From: Flavobacteriales bacterium UBA1993
GTDB taxonomy: Bacteria; Bacteroidota; Bacteroidia; Flavobacteriales_G; Salibacteraceae
Direction: 5' to 3'
Assembly: GCA_002336485.1 (NCBI GenBank)
Contig: DDCZ01000014.1
Span: 1 to 16,566 of the forward strand
DNA: 16,566 nucleotides
Shown here: one piece after another, positions 7,101-14,824 of the stretch
How the letters are laid out: each line of letters opens with the position of its first letter
Position numbering within the stretch: the first letter of the stretch is position 1
Program-made: the position numbers and the translations under genes
The notes under the pieces: model-generated
What the model saw: the letters and a program-made list of their open reading frames with translations, nothing else
Databases searched by the model: none
Told to the model about the DNA's origin: nothing

Positions 7101-9561
7101 TCGTATCGTCGTCATCATCATCTCCGAGCATTGGGTCGCTGGAAGTTAAACCCGTGTCATCATCATCGCCAAGCAAATTGTCATCGGTGTTATCCGATGA
7201 TGCACTGCCTGAATTGTCCGTACTCGAGCTATTATCATCATCATTGGAATCGTCTTCCTTACGTGCTTCTGCAAGCGCAGCGTCAGCCGCCGCCTTTGCC
7301 GACTCGGGCGCAATAAAAGCGAGTAAAGCGGGATCGCTCGCGGCCTTTGCACTGAGGCTTGTTTGCATTTCATTAATACTAGCTGCACTAACAGTGGCTG
7401 TTACCGCCGATGCTCCAGCTGATGCAGCCGTGAACAAAGCATTCGCAATTGAAGCATAACTCTCAGCATTTATCTTTTGTGTTTCGGCAGCTTTAAACTC
7501 GGAAGTGGCACGTTCGATTGACGCTAGTTTTTCTGGTTTTGCCGCTTCGGCCTCTGCAATTTGAGATTGATATTCTTCTTTAAGCGCATCGTCTTTGGTG
7601 TTTTCTACTTCAGATTTTAGATAGGTGATTTCCTCGTCGATTCCGTCGAGGTCACTTTCTAATTCTTCTTTTTCGTCCTTCTTAAGATTGTATATAGCGA
7701 CTGATGGCTCTGTGCGCTTTTCGTAGCTGGATTGAATCATTGATTCAAACTCATCCTTGTCTTCGAAGTTTGAAGCAGTGGCTATTGTTTGATTAAGCTG
7801 CGCCTTAAATGCCGCTTCTTCCAGCGCATTGTTTTCTAATACGGCAATCGTGCCGTTCATTTTGGCGGCAGCTGCAGCGCGTTTGTCGGCCTCAGTTTTA
7901 TATTCATTTGCCAATTCAACTGCGATGGCCGCTTCTGCTATTTCCTCTGGATCTGAAGACCCTGCACCTGTTTCTGCCTTATCAAAAAGAAGCGAAGCTT
8001 TTTGATTCATCAAATCTGCATCGGCTTTCAGGGTGGTCGCCTTTTCCGACACCTCGGCAATTTTCTCTTCTGGTGTTTGGTCTGATTCAGTCTCAACGTC
8101 CGCGCTAGGCTCATCCAAAATTTCAGTAGATCTGATAATATCGTCTGCCGAACTATTTACGCTAAGGCTTGCTTGTTTCCTTAAGATGTCAGCGGTCAAT
8201 AGAGTACCATCCTCCAATGGCTCATCGAAATGGTTGATGATTTGAAGTTGTTCTTGGCCGTCGTTGTTAACCAGCTTCATCTCCTGCCTAAACTGCTTCA
8301 ATCCTTTTTCTCGGGGAATTTCAACCAATCCAGTATGGATGGCGTTGCTTTCTTCGGCCTCAACAATAAACTTGTAGTTGCCACTTCCACGCAAATCAAG
8401 CAGGTACTCGCCAAATTGTCTTTCAGACTCATAAACACCGATGACCTTGTTTTGAACAACATCCTCAATGGTAATCTTCGCTTTTTTCGAACCTTCTGTT
8501 TCAAAGGTTCCTTTTATTAATGTCAAGTCAAGTGGTACACGCTCAATTCCAATTTGATAAACTGTGACCTGCTTGCTGTTTGTTTCTCTATTACTTGCGA
8601 ACCACGCTGTTTTTTCAGCCTTGTCAGAAATAAAGAGGAAGTCATCCCAAGGAGTGTTTATAGCAAACTCCATGTTGATAGGTTTGGTCCATGTGCCATC
8701 TCCCTTGCGTGTGCTCTTAAAAATGTCGTAACCACCCATACTATTGTGTCCCTTCGAGGCGAAATACAGCACATTGCCATCTGGATGGATGAAGGGGTAA
8801 TCTTCGTCGTACTCGGTGTTAATTACCGTGCTTAATTTCTTTGGCTTGCTCCACTCTCCAGTATCCAGCTTCTGAATAACATATAGGTCCTTTCCGGTGG
8901 CATTTTTTTCTGAATAACTAGCGTAATAGACATAATCTGCCGCCTGCTGGAAATACATCAAGAATTTGGCGTCTCGGTTAATGTCCTCTTCAGACATGAA
9001 ATCCTCCGGCTTGACCATAATCTTGCCGCCAAATTCGGTCAGGTCATAGTTTCGATAAAAATTAGATCGAGGAAGTGCTTCCCTCTGAACAACAGAAATG
9101 TCTGTAAAGCTGCTTACTAAGTCGATTCCGCTCCTACATTGTTGGATGTAATGTGGCGCGAGCTTCAGTTCTTTATCCTTTTTCCCTGCAGCGCTTTGAT
9201 ACTTTTCATATTCCTTTATCGCTTTTTCGAAACGATAATTAAGGTGAAGGCCAAGTGCGTAATAAAAATGTGATAGATCTGGAGCATCCGGAGTTTCTAC
9301 AGCGAATTTGAGATACTTCAGTGCTTGTTCCTTATCGTGTATCGTGAACAATTGACATGCTCCGAAGCGAAAGTTGTATTCTGCGCTTTGGAGGTCTAGA
9401 GACAGGAGCTGCGAATATTTGTTGAAGGCAGCTTCGTAGTCTTCTTGTTCAAAAAGGACTTCTGCTGCTTCTCTAAGTTGTTCTTCACTTTCTTGTGCAC
9501 CAGCAATGAGCGGTAAACAAAGGACAAGGAAGAGTGAGAGTATGTGTTGTCGGATTGACAA
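3292..9561 (-). CDS. Giant secreted TPR-PD40-CRD-like protein with C-terminal SPOR repeats
   Basis: I do not recognise a named gene. The 2089-residue product has a signal peptide (hydrophobic core residues 8 to 20, ending AGAQ). TPR-like helices follow at about 25 to 135. A PD40-type propeller segment spans about 200 to 335, with DGNVLYFASKG and GGYDIFKST. A probable carboxypeptidase-regulatory-like beta sandwich lies at about 345 to 430. A long Ala/Glu/Lys-rich helical stalk comes next, interrupted by acidic segments (about 765 to 955 and 1095 to 1135). Two clear SPOR domains (about 1790 to 1875 and 1921 to 2005) and a divergent third unit reach the C-terminus. SPOR domains bind glycan strands lacking stem peptides, so periplasmic peptidoglycan contact is likely. 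The start is TTG at 9561: an in-frame TAA lies 12 bases upstream and no ATG precedes the signal peptide. It lies 109 bases after plsY. Domains are supported; function is inferred. Confidence 0.9.
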   Translation of the reverse strand: MSIRQHILSLFLVLCLPLIAGAQESEEQLREAAEVLFEQEDYEAAFNKYSQLLSLDLQSAEYNFRFGACQLFTIHDKEQALKYLKFAVETPDAPDLSHFYYALGLHLNYRFEKAIKEYEKYQSAAGKKDKELKLAPHYIQQCRSGIDLVSSFTDISVVQREALPRSNFYRNYDLTEFGGKIMVKPEDFMSEEDINRDAKFLMYFQQAADYVYYASYSEKNATGKDLYVIQKLDTGEWSKPKKLSTVINTEYDEDYPFIHPDGNVLYFASKGHNSMGGYDIFKSTRKGDGTWTKPINMEFAINTPWDDFLFISDKAEKTAWFASNRETNSKQVTVYQIGIERVPLDLTLIKGTFETEGSKKAKITIEDVVQNKVIGVYESERQFGEYLLDLRGSGNYKFIVEAEESNAIHTGLVEIPREKGLKQFRQEMKLVNNDGQEQLQIINHFDEPLEDGTLLTADILRKQASLSVNSSADDIIRSTEILDEPSADVETESDQTPEEKIAEVSEKATTLKADADLMNQKASLLFDKAETGAGSSDPEEIAEAAIAVELANEYKTEADKRAAAAAKMNGTIAVLENNALEEAAFKAQLNQTIATASNFEDKDEFESMIQSSYEKRTEPSVAIYNLKKDEKEELESDLDGIDEEITYLKSEVENTKDDALKEEYQSQIAEAEAAKPEKLASIERATSEFKAAETQKINAESYASIANALFTAASAGASAVTATVSAASINEMQTSLSAKAASDPALLAFIAPESAKAAADAALAEARKEDDSNDDDNSSSTDNSGSASSDNTDDNLLGDDDDTGLTSSDPMLGDDDDDDTNNSTSESETAAEEIIGDNDLFSVAESDDENNNESTEASNTSSDLDAEDGGLLDEDEELSSEGGLLDEGNDESSTASDNGLLDEDDDGLTTTNTGGLLDEDENDLTTTDDTGLLDEGGGDLSSTDDNTSLLDEDESSTDINQEIREIEATESKPEIIGEDYADVFQAQIDEAASAEDPVIAETRKAEIYDQWVDNIQYRIDSLSTKEEQASSEEEKLELANQLADLEAEKDVMSALSLNSYSAIASLSDEEAQASATAMATEADAVESANDDILSSDNDSLLDEDTDDDNGLGSEFEGGLLDEDNDDGLGLLDDAGMEDEGISDSDTEEPKNIITEVPPVTLELLASETVPPTVLVLNSTYSQQIQSAPTDVAPIEKLRNKATITQNWADDLKMALDILAAQIETVESEDEKAILQRLSENVAEQRQEKQNKAATIQKQVIALEKEERVAEEKQNLQRQLSEYVESYNGNAFVQIADQVDQIDNEEQRFAQAEILNQNWMVALKNEELKTENRIRNTEDPNQKKELEEKLVKLTAEKLFVQATLDSLDANEGIDGPSAPKSVVIVGSEKYEGYVPVETNKPEQYDQLTQSSYTKITTQKSDLATLETQLAETKKKKLRPAIELEIEEKRNAIEIAEMESEFYEGSEEKIIGVEPLILQLEKGDPTPSQIQMNAAEEISMQAANLTTAAVAKRTDADAIKKKKKRLPAQAEARQSEHMALLKRREADLASNLANEMAVIEAKAIANNFIIPAGSAVELPVVGKALNPTEAADVAKTEQFVSYNTERRKADSIRTLALKLTTLETQLNNQAQNMLIGPAGDDPSMNTPADRVKKTQSAYVVYNKADSLSNEAARLTRQAAVIENDANSALLTNPEEVYNSIVAFYNTDTQPRVVEPTAEEIAALGENTISDINSELGNDATEENDDFALTPPTQANQAVNVPTDVLTNTIFEVDQSATSSFYSSTTPIPVNPPLPSGVIFKVQIGAFRNAIRQDAFKGIKPITGESTGTGLTRYSAGAFDNFAEADFAKDEIRGIGYNDAFVVAYRNGERISVGAARSAIASGETTGSVASNNVRTGATSSGSLPANSVVKQGNLVVNNVAGQSGTFFTVQVGVYSRPVRSSDIYNLTPLNQEDLPNGTYRYSSGIYNNEGTATQAKDEIRALGISDAFVTAYRGGGRVTVDQARQELGSGGGTSAAVNNTSKVFLGTYSGEIPVNQAAIILGLNSKEIDKVSNGDGSSSYFYGGFASPSEAEQEASRLIGLGLDQARAENN
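5460..6625 (-). repeat. Three diverged helical repeat modules in the stalk
   Basis: Three modules of about 75 to 85 residues share the pattern F/Y-x-x-Q-I, then A-x-I-x-x-Q/N-x-W, then a heptad-like Leu/Glu/Lys stretch ending near E-K. They lie at about residues 978 to 1050 (YDQWVDNIQ), 1175 to 1250 (TQNWADDLK) and 1285 to 1365 (NQNWMVALK). Identity is low, so these are old duplications. An acidic segment separates the first two. The alignment was made by eye. Confidence 0.5.
6164..6270 (-). repeat. Second cluster of acidic LLDE-type motifs
   Basis: Within the giant protein, residues about 1098 to 1133 contain SLLDED, GGLLDED and GLLDDAG in a Asp/Gly-rich background. They resemble the six motifs of the larger acidic cluster but are separated from them by the first helical module. 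Confidence 0.6.
6702..6963 (-). repeat. Six spaced acidic LLDE motifs
   Basis: Residues about 867 to 953 of the giant protein hold six copies of (G/N/T)(G/S)LLDE(D/G), spaced by 7 to 13 residues of Asp, Glu, Ser and Thr. The LLDE codons differ from copy to copy (for example CTT CTT GAT GAA, TTG TTG GAC GAG, TTA CTC GAT GAG). The motif is therefore kept at the protein level and is not a recent DNA duplication. Further acidic stretches (GDDDD types) precede it at about 7110 to 7250. Confidence 0.7.
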
Positions 9562-9670
9562 ATTAGGTCGTTAAGATTGTGTGGTTAAAGATGCGAAACA
9601 ACAAGGTTTCATTAGGGTGATCTAAATCAGTCTTTTAAGTAATAATTTGTGGGTAAAGATAAGGGAGAAA

Positions 9671-10330
9671 TCAATCGTCTTCACCTGCCTGCTTAATCAG
9701 GTTTCGAATACTGATGTTTGCCTTGCTTTCTTCACGTCTAAAAAGACGTTCAATATTCTTTTGATGAGTGATCAGCACTAGGATTGCAATGAACATTGAA
9801 AATACAATCAGACTGGGAACGGTGCTGCGATAAACCAATACTATAATGAAGGGAAAGGCAAGTGCAGCGCACATTGAACCAAGGGACACAAAACGTGTAA
9901 CGGCAAATACAACCACAAAAACCATAAGGGCACCCAGCGCGCCTTGATAATGTATAGCCAACATCACGCCTAAGAGCGTTGCAATGCCTTTTCCGCCGCG
10001 AAAACCAGCGAAAATTGGGAAAATATGTCCGATAACTGCGGTAATGCCTAAAGCCAATTCATAGTTGACAAATGCCGCCGTGCTAATTGGTTCTTCGGCG
10101 AAAACGAGGACCAGTTTTACAGCACCAAATCCTTTTAAACAATCAATGAGTAGTACAGGTATGCCTGCCACTTTTCCAAGAACACGAAAGGTGTTTGTTG
10201 CTCCGGCGTTGCCACTTCCATATTCCCGAACGTCTGTGTCATAGAAGATTTTTCCGATCCATACGGCCGTGGGGATCGACCCAATCAGATAGGCGAGAAC
10301 TAAGGAAATAAGTATTGAGGGTGTCAGCAT
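9671..10330 (-). CDS. plsY: Acyl-phosphate:glycerol-3-phosphate acyltransferase PlsY
   Basis: PlsY is an inner-membrane enzyme that transfers an acyl group from acyl-phosphate to glycerol-3-phosphate, the first committed step of phospholipid synthesis. The 219-residue protein has several hydrophobic segments and the three conserved loops of the family: GSIPTAVWIGK near residue 17, GSGNAGATNTFR near residue 39, and GHIFPIFAGFRGGKGIAT near residue 101. It is slightly longer than the usual 190 to 210 residues because of a charged cytosolic C-terminal tail (about residues 190 to 219). The ATG start is 36 bases after the unknown 1485-residue gene, and that gap contains a good -7 element. The partner PlsX is not in the window. 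Confidence 0.96.
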   Translation of the reverse strand: MLTPSILISLVLAYLIGSIPTAVWIGKIFYDTDVREYGSGNAGATNTFRVLGKVAGIPVLLIDCLKGFGAVKLVLVFAEEPISTAAFVNYELALGITAVIGHIFPIFAGFRGGKGIATLLGVMLAIHYQGALGALMVFVVVFAVTRFVSLGSMCAALAFPFIIVLVYRSTVPSLIVFSMFIAILVLITHQKNIERLFRREESKANISIRNLIKQAGEDD

Positions 10331-10341
10331 ATAGGGCGCGC

Positions 10342-10372
10342 CAAATTTACAATTACTTGAGTGTCATTAAAA
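10342..10372 (-). promoter_or_regulatory. Candidate Bacteroidota-type promoter for plsY
   Basis: The minus strand has TAAATTTG (10349 to 10342), an exact match to the -7 consensus TAnnTTTG, and TTTT 19 bases upstream (10372 to 10369) in place of the -33 TTTG. Transcription would start about 5 to 8 bases before the plsY ATG, giving a very short leader. The upstream element overlaps the stop codon of the preceding gene. Confidence 0.45.
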
Positions 10373-13300
10373 CCTGCTGAGAAACTCGTCCTTCCGACGC
10401 TTACTGCCAATCATGAATGTATATGGAGATTGACCCTTCTCAACTTTCAGCTTACGCTTGTCTGTCTTGAGATCAGTAAGGGTCGTGTTGAATTCCTCTA
10501 CGCTAGAATATGCCGCCATAATATTTCTAGAATATTTGAAATAATACCAGGTGTCCTTATCGGCTTCGAGGTATATATTTATTTCAGGAACTCGTCCAGT
10601 TACAATTTCAATTTTCCCATTCACTTTAACATTCACCTGACGTTTTCCCACGTTGCCGATTCCAATTTTTCCCTTTGATTGATAGCTGCGAGATTCTGGA
10701 TTCCAGACCATTTGAACATCGGTTAAAAAGAGGTTCTTTTCAAGTTCGGATGGAAACTTCTTGAATTGACCGGTAAGTGTTATGAGGGAAATTAACTTAT
10801 CCGCCTCGTCCGTCCCGATATACTCTCGCAATCCGCGTTGATATGTTTCCCTTTCAAAGTCTACGGGTTCGCCAAGCGCGTTTTCAGCCATTACCTTGCC
10901 CATGTCATCAATCAGCTTATTCTCAAAGAAGAAGTCGATAAGCAGCATTAAGTCCAGTTCCACCTTGCCGGTCTTCATGTCGTGTTTGACATTTCCAATC
11001 GTACTCATATCCACCTGGCCAGGGTTGATTCCAAAGCCAAGTCTGCCCTCTGCGTATGAGCGGCATTCTTCCGAGCTGAGGCTCAGGTACTGTCCTGGTA
11101 AAGACTGCTGAGTCAGCTTGTTTATGTTCGAAATTCGATATTCTTTCGATGCATCGTGATAATGTATATAGCCTTCAGCAGGCAATAAGTTAATGTCGTC
11201 GTCATCTCGTTTCATCGAAACAAATGACGTATAGACTTCTCCGGTATCTGGGTCAAGTACGATGGCTGAGGTAAGGATGTTTGCCTCTTCGTCTACCATG
11301 GTTTTCGAAATCGGAATGTAAATGTCTTCTGGGTCCAGAGCCGAGTTAAACTTAAACCACGTTACTGGAACACTTGTTTCGCACTGGTGTGTAATGCGCG
11401 AATATCCAGCAAAGGACAAATCCTTCTTGCTTGCATCCAAGTGCACGTTGCCCTTATAGGCAAAGTATGGACTGAGCGTAAACCCGCGCTCGTCCGAGAT
11501 TTCCCCATCTGCATAGGTCTGGAATGAGCTATCTACCCCAATTGTCCTAAATCGAATCTTCTGTTTCGTCCCAGATTTATCCTTGTAGGTGTACATTCCA
11601 GTTCCAACATAGTCGCGTCGAGCAAAAATATCAACGGTAGCACTGTCAATTCTATGATACTTCGTGATCGCATTGGCAACAATCTTCGAGTGCGTTAGAG
11701 TTTTCATTTTTGCATTTCGCTGGACCGTAATCATACCGCTATCTGGGTAGATTAGGGCATCTGCAACTTGAATAAATTCAACTTCCTTGGCTTTAATAAG
11801 GTTGTCGCGTGAGCTGTATCTCGCAGCAGGCGAATAGAACTCTAAAGAGTCTTGATCGGGATGAACCGATACGAATCTGGACCCCTCAAACTGCATGGCG
11901 CCAGCAGCTGTCGATTTTGTGACCTTACCACCCGAGAGCTCGATTGCTTCTTGATCCATATACCATGTAAATCGATCCATGAAAGCGATGTACTTATTTA
12001 TTGGAAACTCCATCATGGATGTACCACCGTTTGAGACGAAATCTCCCTTTCGCTTGGCGAAATCAATTTTTGCTTGCACGTTATTCGTCTTAAACTGAAA
12101 TTTATCAAAGGCGGTAACGTCTGATTTTAAGCGGAAATCGGCCGTGTCACTTTCAAAATCTGAAAAGTTAAATCTGAATGTTTTTGATTCAAGCTCTGCT
12201 TGATCGAATGCGAAAAGGCCGCTTCCTACAAGGTCTTCAGGTGTTAATTCCAGACTTCCGGTCATCTTAGAACCATCATACATTATGAACGGATCTTTTG
12301 TCGATTCGCAATGCAAGTTGTCCTCGTATGGAGACCAGACTTGGCTGACATTTGTGCCAGTGGTTGGTGGGTATTGCACGGAGCCCATTTGTTCCTCAAT
12401 CACAAAACTCGTGGCGATGGTTTTCATCTCTTCTGGTAGAAAGAGGAAGTCGTCTGATTTTGTTGTGGAGGTCAGGTATTTGAGTTTTCCATCGCCTCTG
12501 AGTCCTTCATGACTCATCTTGACCGTATTGAAGTACTTGCCCTTCCCACGATAAACCTCGAAACCGGTGTTGGGCGTTTCTCGAATGAATCCCAATGAAT
12601 AGTCTTCTTGAAGGGTTAACTCCTCTCTAAATTCAGGGAAAATGTCGGCACTGGTAAATGTTCCCTGAAAGTTAATCCGGTCGTTTCCGAAATTGTCGAG
12701 ACTGTCAAATACAAACGGATCGAGTGTGAAATAGAAGTTTTCTCTTTTGTAAGCCGCACTCTGAATAGTTGATCGTTCGTAGTAGACTTTGGATTCTTCA
12801 TGACTGGTGAAAATGGGATACTCTTTCAGGCTTTCTAGCCCGCTTTTGTTATCCGGACGGTCAATTTTCAGGGTACCAACAACTTCCTCAATTACCGTGG
12901 TCACCTTTTTTAGTCGTGGTCTGGCGTCTTTATTTTCTTGGTCCATTTCCACTGTAAGTCGCACCGAATCTACATTGGGCATCTCAATTTTAAAGTCGTC
13001 ATAGACAAATTCATAGTTGCTACCAAAGAATTCAACTTTTCCTGCTGCTACCACACCTGAGAAATTAAAATCGCGGTTCTTTTTCATGGTCACAGTGCCT
13101 CCTCGAGGATATAAGACCACGTTATGCGAATCAGAAAGGGTGATGTTTTGGATTCCGTTGATCTTGAGCGCAAACACTTCGTCAATAAGGTCCATGCTCG
13201 CGTTTTCGACTCTGCCGATATCCGAGCCGATTTGGATGACATCGTAATCTTCATTTTCAGATTTTGCCGCGATATAGTGGTACATCCTTGGTGTTGACTT

Positions 13301-14824
13301 TGCCTTGCCCGTTCTTGGATCGTACTTGACCAATCCCATGTTGGTGTAGTTAAGGAGCATCACCATGGCATCCGTTTTATCAGAACGTAAACACCTGGCT
13401 ACCTCGTAATCGTACAGCGTTTCTGTGCCCATTTCAGTGAAGCAGTTCTTGATGATAACCAGCGGATGATCCATGGCCAAGCCTTGCATCTGGTCGAATC
13501 GGTTTTCTCTGAAATAGTAATCCGACTCAAAAAAGGCGTGGTTGTCTGATGAGTTTGGTATGGTAGTGAAGATTATTTTGGGCTGATCAATATTCCATGT
13601 AACAAGCTCCGCAAAGATGTCGATGGCATGATAACTATCGAAGTACGGCGCCTTCTGCAACCCCTCGTCTAATCGGAATAAACTCACATCTCGACGCTCT
13701 CTGAAGTATTTGAAGTCAAGACCTGGGTGGGTAATTGAATCATCGTGCAAGAGGAATTTTACTCCCGCGGTGGTTGAGGTGATTTTATCTTCTTTAATAC
13801 TGAAGCTGAGAGAATTCACTTCAAGAAAGGGTTTGTCATTTAGGTAGAAGGTGAGGTAGGCTGGCGCTTCATCCGAACCGCTGGCTAAGAATCGAGAACC
13901 CTTTTGTGTAAAACCACCCTCGTAGTCAACTCCCTTATCGATATTGGCAATTTTTAAGCGCTGACTATAACTCACAAACGTGGGGAACGATGCACGATCT
14001 TTATTCACCTTGGCTTGCACTTTGTCCTGCAGCTGGCCTTTTAGCGGCTGATCGAAATAGTCGGTATTGTAGAAGGTGACGGAGTCTGCATCATAGCTGG
14101 CATATTTTAGACGGATTTCATAATCATTTATGATTGCATATACCTTGTTTGGATCGAGCCCAGCTTGCACCCATGTCACGGTACCGTTTTGGCCAACCCA
14201 TTTCCCGTCAAGCGGGTAGAGCACACCGCTGGTTCCTAAAATGGTGGCGCTGGTGCCCTTTGCGCTGCATGTTAGGTCCAATTCCGCGAACACAACTTCA
14301 GGTTGCTCGTCGCCGATCTTGAATTGAAAGCTATTATTGTTTGTCTGCCACTTAACTGAATTGGTGGAGTGAATTATGCTATCAGCAAATAGGCCGGAGC
14401 TAAATTCCATATAGTCACCAAAAGCCTTTTTTGCGGATCGCGATTCGATTACGAAATCAACCGTTCTATGCCACTCATTGTAAGCTGCAATTTCAACTTC
14501 AGCTTCAACAATGGTGATTGTCGTTTTTATATAGTCGCGCACATCAGGAATCATTTTTAGCCGATTCTTGAGCAGTGCATTGGAGGTTTGAAAAATGACG
14601 CTCTTTTGACCAGGGGTAAAGGAGTTGAGTTCTGTCCACATCTCAGAGAAATGCTCAATCAAATCCTTGTGTGTTTTTTTTGCGTCACCCACTGATTTAT
14701 CAACGATCTGGGCTTCGAGCTCCACGAGAAATTGCTCAGGTGTGCTAAATTCCTTGAACGTTTGGCTAAACCCTTGGACGTGAACGGCTCCAATAAATAG
14801 AACTACGAGATAAATTTGTTTCAT
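10367..14824 (-). CDS. Unknown large secreted protein, about 1485 residues
   Basis: I do not recognise this protein. The ATG at 14824 overlaps the prmA stop by four bases (ATGA) and begins directly with a signal peptide (MKQIYLVVLFIGAVHVQGFS). An in-frame TTG at 14854 would add ten polar residues before it and is less likely. After cleavage, about 120 residues look helical and charged. The rest is dominated by alternating polar and hydrophobic residues, many aromatic-rich strands (for example FTWYMDQEAIELSGGKV, DDFKIEMPNVDSVRLTV) and frequent Gly/Asn/Asp turns, as in long beta-rich or beta-solenoid proteins. A more mixed segment with SLSSEECRSYAEGRLGFG and LLIDFFFENKLIDDM lies at about residues 1255 to 1320. 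There is no T9SS-type C-terminal domain, OmpA domain or obvious catalytic motif. Secretion to periplasm or outer membrane is likely; function is unknown. Confidence 0.88.
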   Translation of the reverse strand: MKQIYLVVLFIGAVHVQGFSQTFKEFSTPEQFLVELEAQIVDKSVGDAKKTHKDLIEHFSEMWTELNSFTPGQKSVIFQTSNALLKNRLKMIPDVRDYIKTTITIVEAEVEIAAYNEWHRTVDFVIESRSAKKAFGDYMEFSSGLFADSIIHSTNSVKWQTNNNSFQFKIGDEQPEVVFAELDLTCSAKGTSATILGTSGVLYPLDGKWVGQNGTVTWVQAGLDPNKVYAIINDYEIRLKYASYDADSVTFYNTDYFDQPLKGQLQDKVQAKVNKDRASFPTFVSYSQRLKIANIDKGVDYEGGFTQKGSRFLASGSDEAPAYLTFYLNDKPFLEVNSLSFSIKEDKITSTTAGVKFLLHDDSITHPGLDFKYFRERRDVSLFRLDEGLQKAPYFDSYHAIDIFAELVTWNIDQPKIIFTTIPNSSDNHAFFESDYYFRENRFDQMQGLAMDHPLVIIKNCFTEMGTETLYDYEVARCLRSDKTDAMVMLLNYTNMGLVKYDPRTGKAKSTPRMYHYIAAKSENEDYDVIQIGSDIGRVENASMDLIDEVFALKINGIQNITLSDSHNVVLYPRGGTVTMKKNRDFNFSGVVAAGKVEFFGSNYEFVYDDFKIEMPNVDSVRLTVEMDQENKDARPRLKKVTTVIEEVVGTLKIDRPDNKSGLESLKEYPIFTSHEESKVYYERSTIQSAAYKRENFYFTLDPFVFDSLDNFGNDRINFQGTFTSADIFPEFREELTLQEDYSLGFIRETPNTGFEVYRGKGKYFNTVKMSHEGLRGDGKLKYLTSTTKSDDFLFLPEEMKTIATSFVIEEQMGSVQYPPTTGTNVSQVWSPYEDNLHCESTKDPFIMYDGSKMTGSLELTPEDLVGSGLFAFDQAELESKTFRFNFSDFESDTADFRLKSDVTAFDKFQFKTNNVQAKIDFAKRKGDFVSNGGTSMMEFPINKYIAFMDRFTWYMDQEAIELSGGKVTKSTAAGAMQFEGSRFVSVHPDQDSLEFYSPAARYSSRDNLIKAKEVEFIQVADALIYPDSGMITVQRNAKMKTLTHSKIVANAITKYHRIDSATVDIFARRDYVGTGMYTYKDKSGTKQKIRFRTIGVDSSFQTYADGEISDERGFTLSPYFAYKGNVHLDASKKDLSFAGYSRITHQCETSVPVTWFKFNSALDPEDIYIPISKTMVDEEANILTSAIVLDPDTGEVYTSFVSMKRDDDDINLLPAEGYIHYHDASKEYRISNINKLTQQSLPGQYLSLSSEECRSYAEGRLGFGINPGQVDMSTIGNVKHDMKTGKVELDLMLLIDFFFENKLIDDMGKVMAENALGEPVDFERETYQRGLREYIGTDEADKLISLITLTGQFKKFPSELEKNLFLTDVQMVWNPESRSYQSKGKIGIGNVGKRQVNVKVNGKIEIVTGRVPEINIYLEADKDTWYYFKYSRNIMAAYSSVEEFNTTLTDLKTDKRKLKVEKGQSPYTFMIGSKRRKDEFLSRF

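Noticed and set aside
6635..7459. 274-codon open frame on the plus strand, rich in Ser, Pro and Val
   Set aside because: It is antisense to the Asp/Glu/Ser-rich part of the giant gene. GAN and Ser codons read backwards give Ser/Val-rich frames without stops, and there is no protein-like composition or start context.
10335..10342. GGCGCGCC palindrome before plsY
   Set aside because: It is only 8 bases, and no second copy was noticed; it more likely reflects chance within the leader than an operator.
10367..14824. Assignment of the 1485-residue protein to SprA or another T9SS component
   Set aside because: SprA is much larger and has different motifs; no T9SS signature or C-terminal sorting domain is visible.
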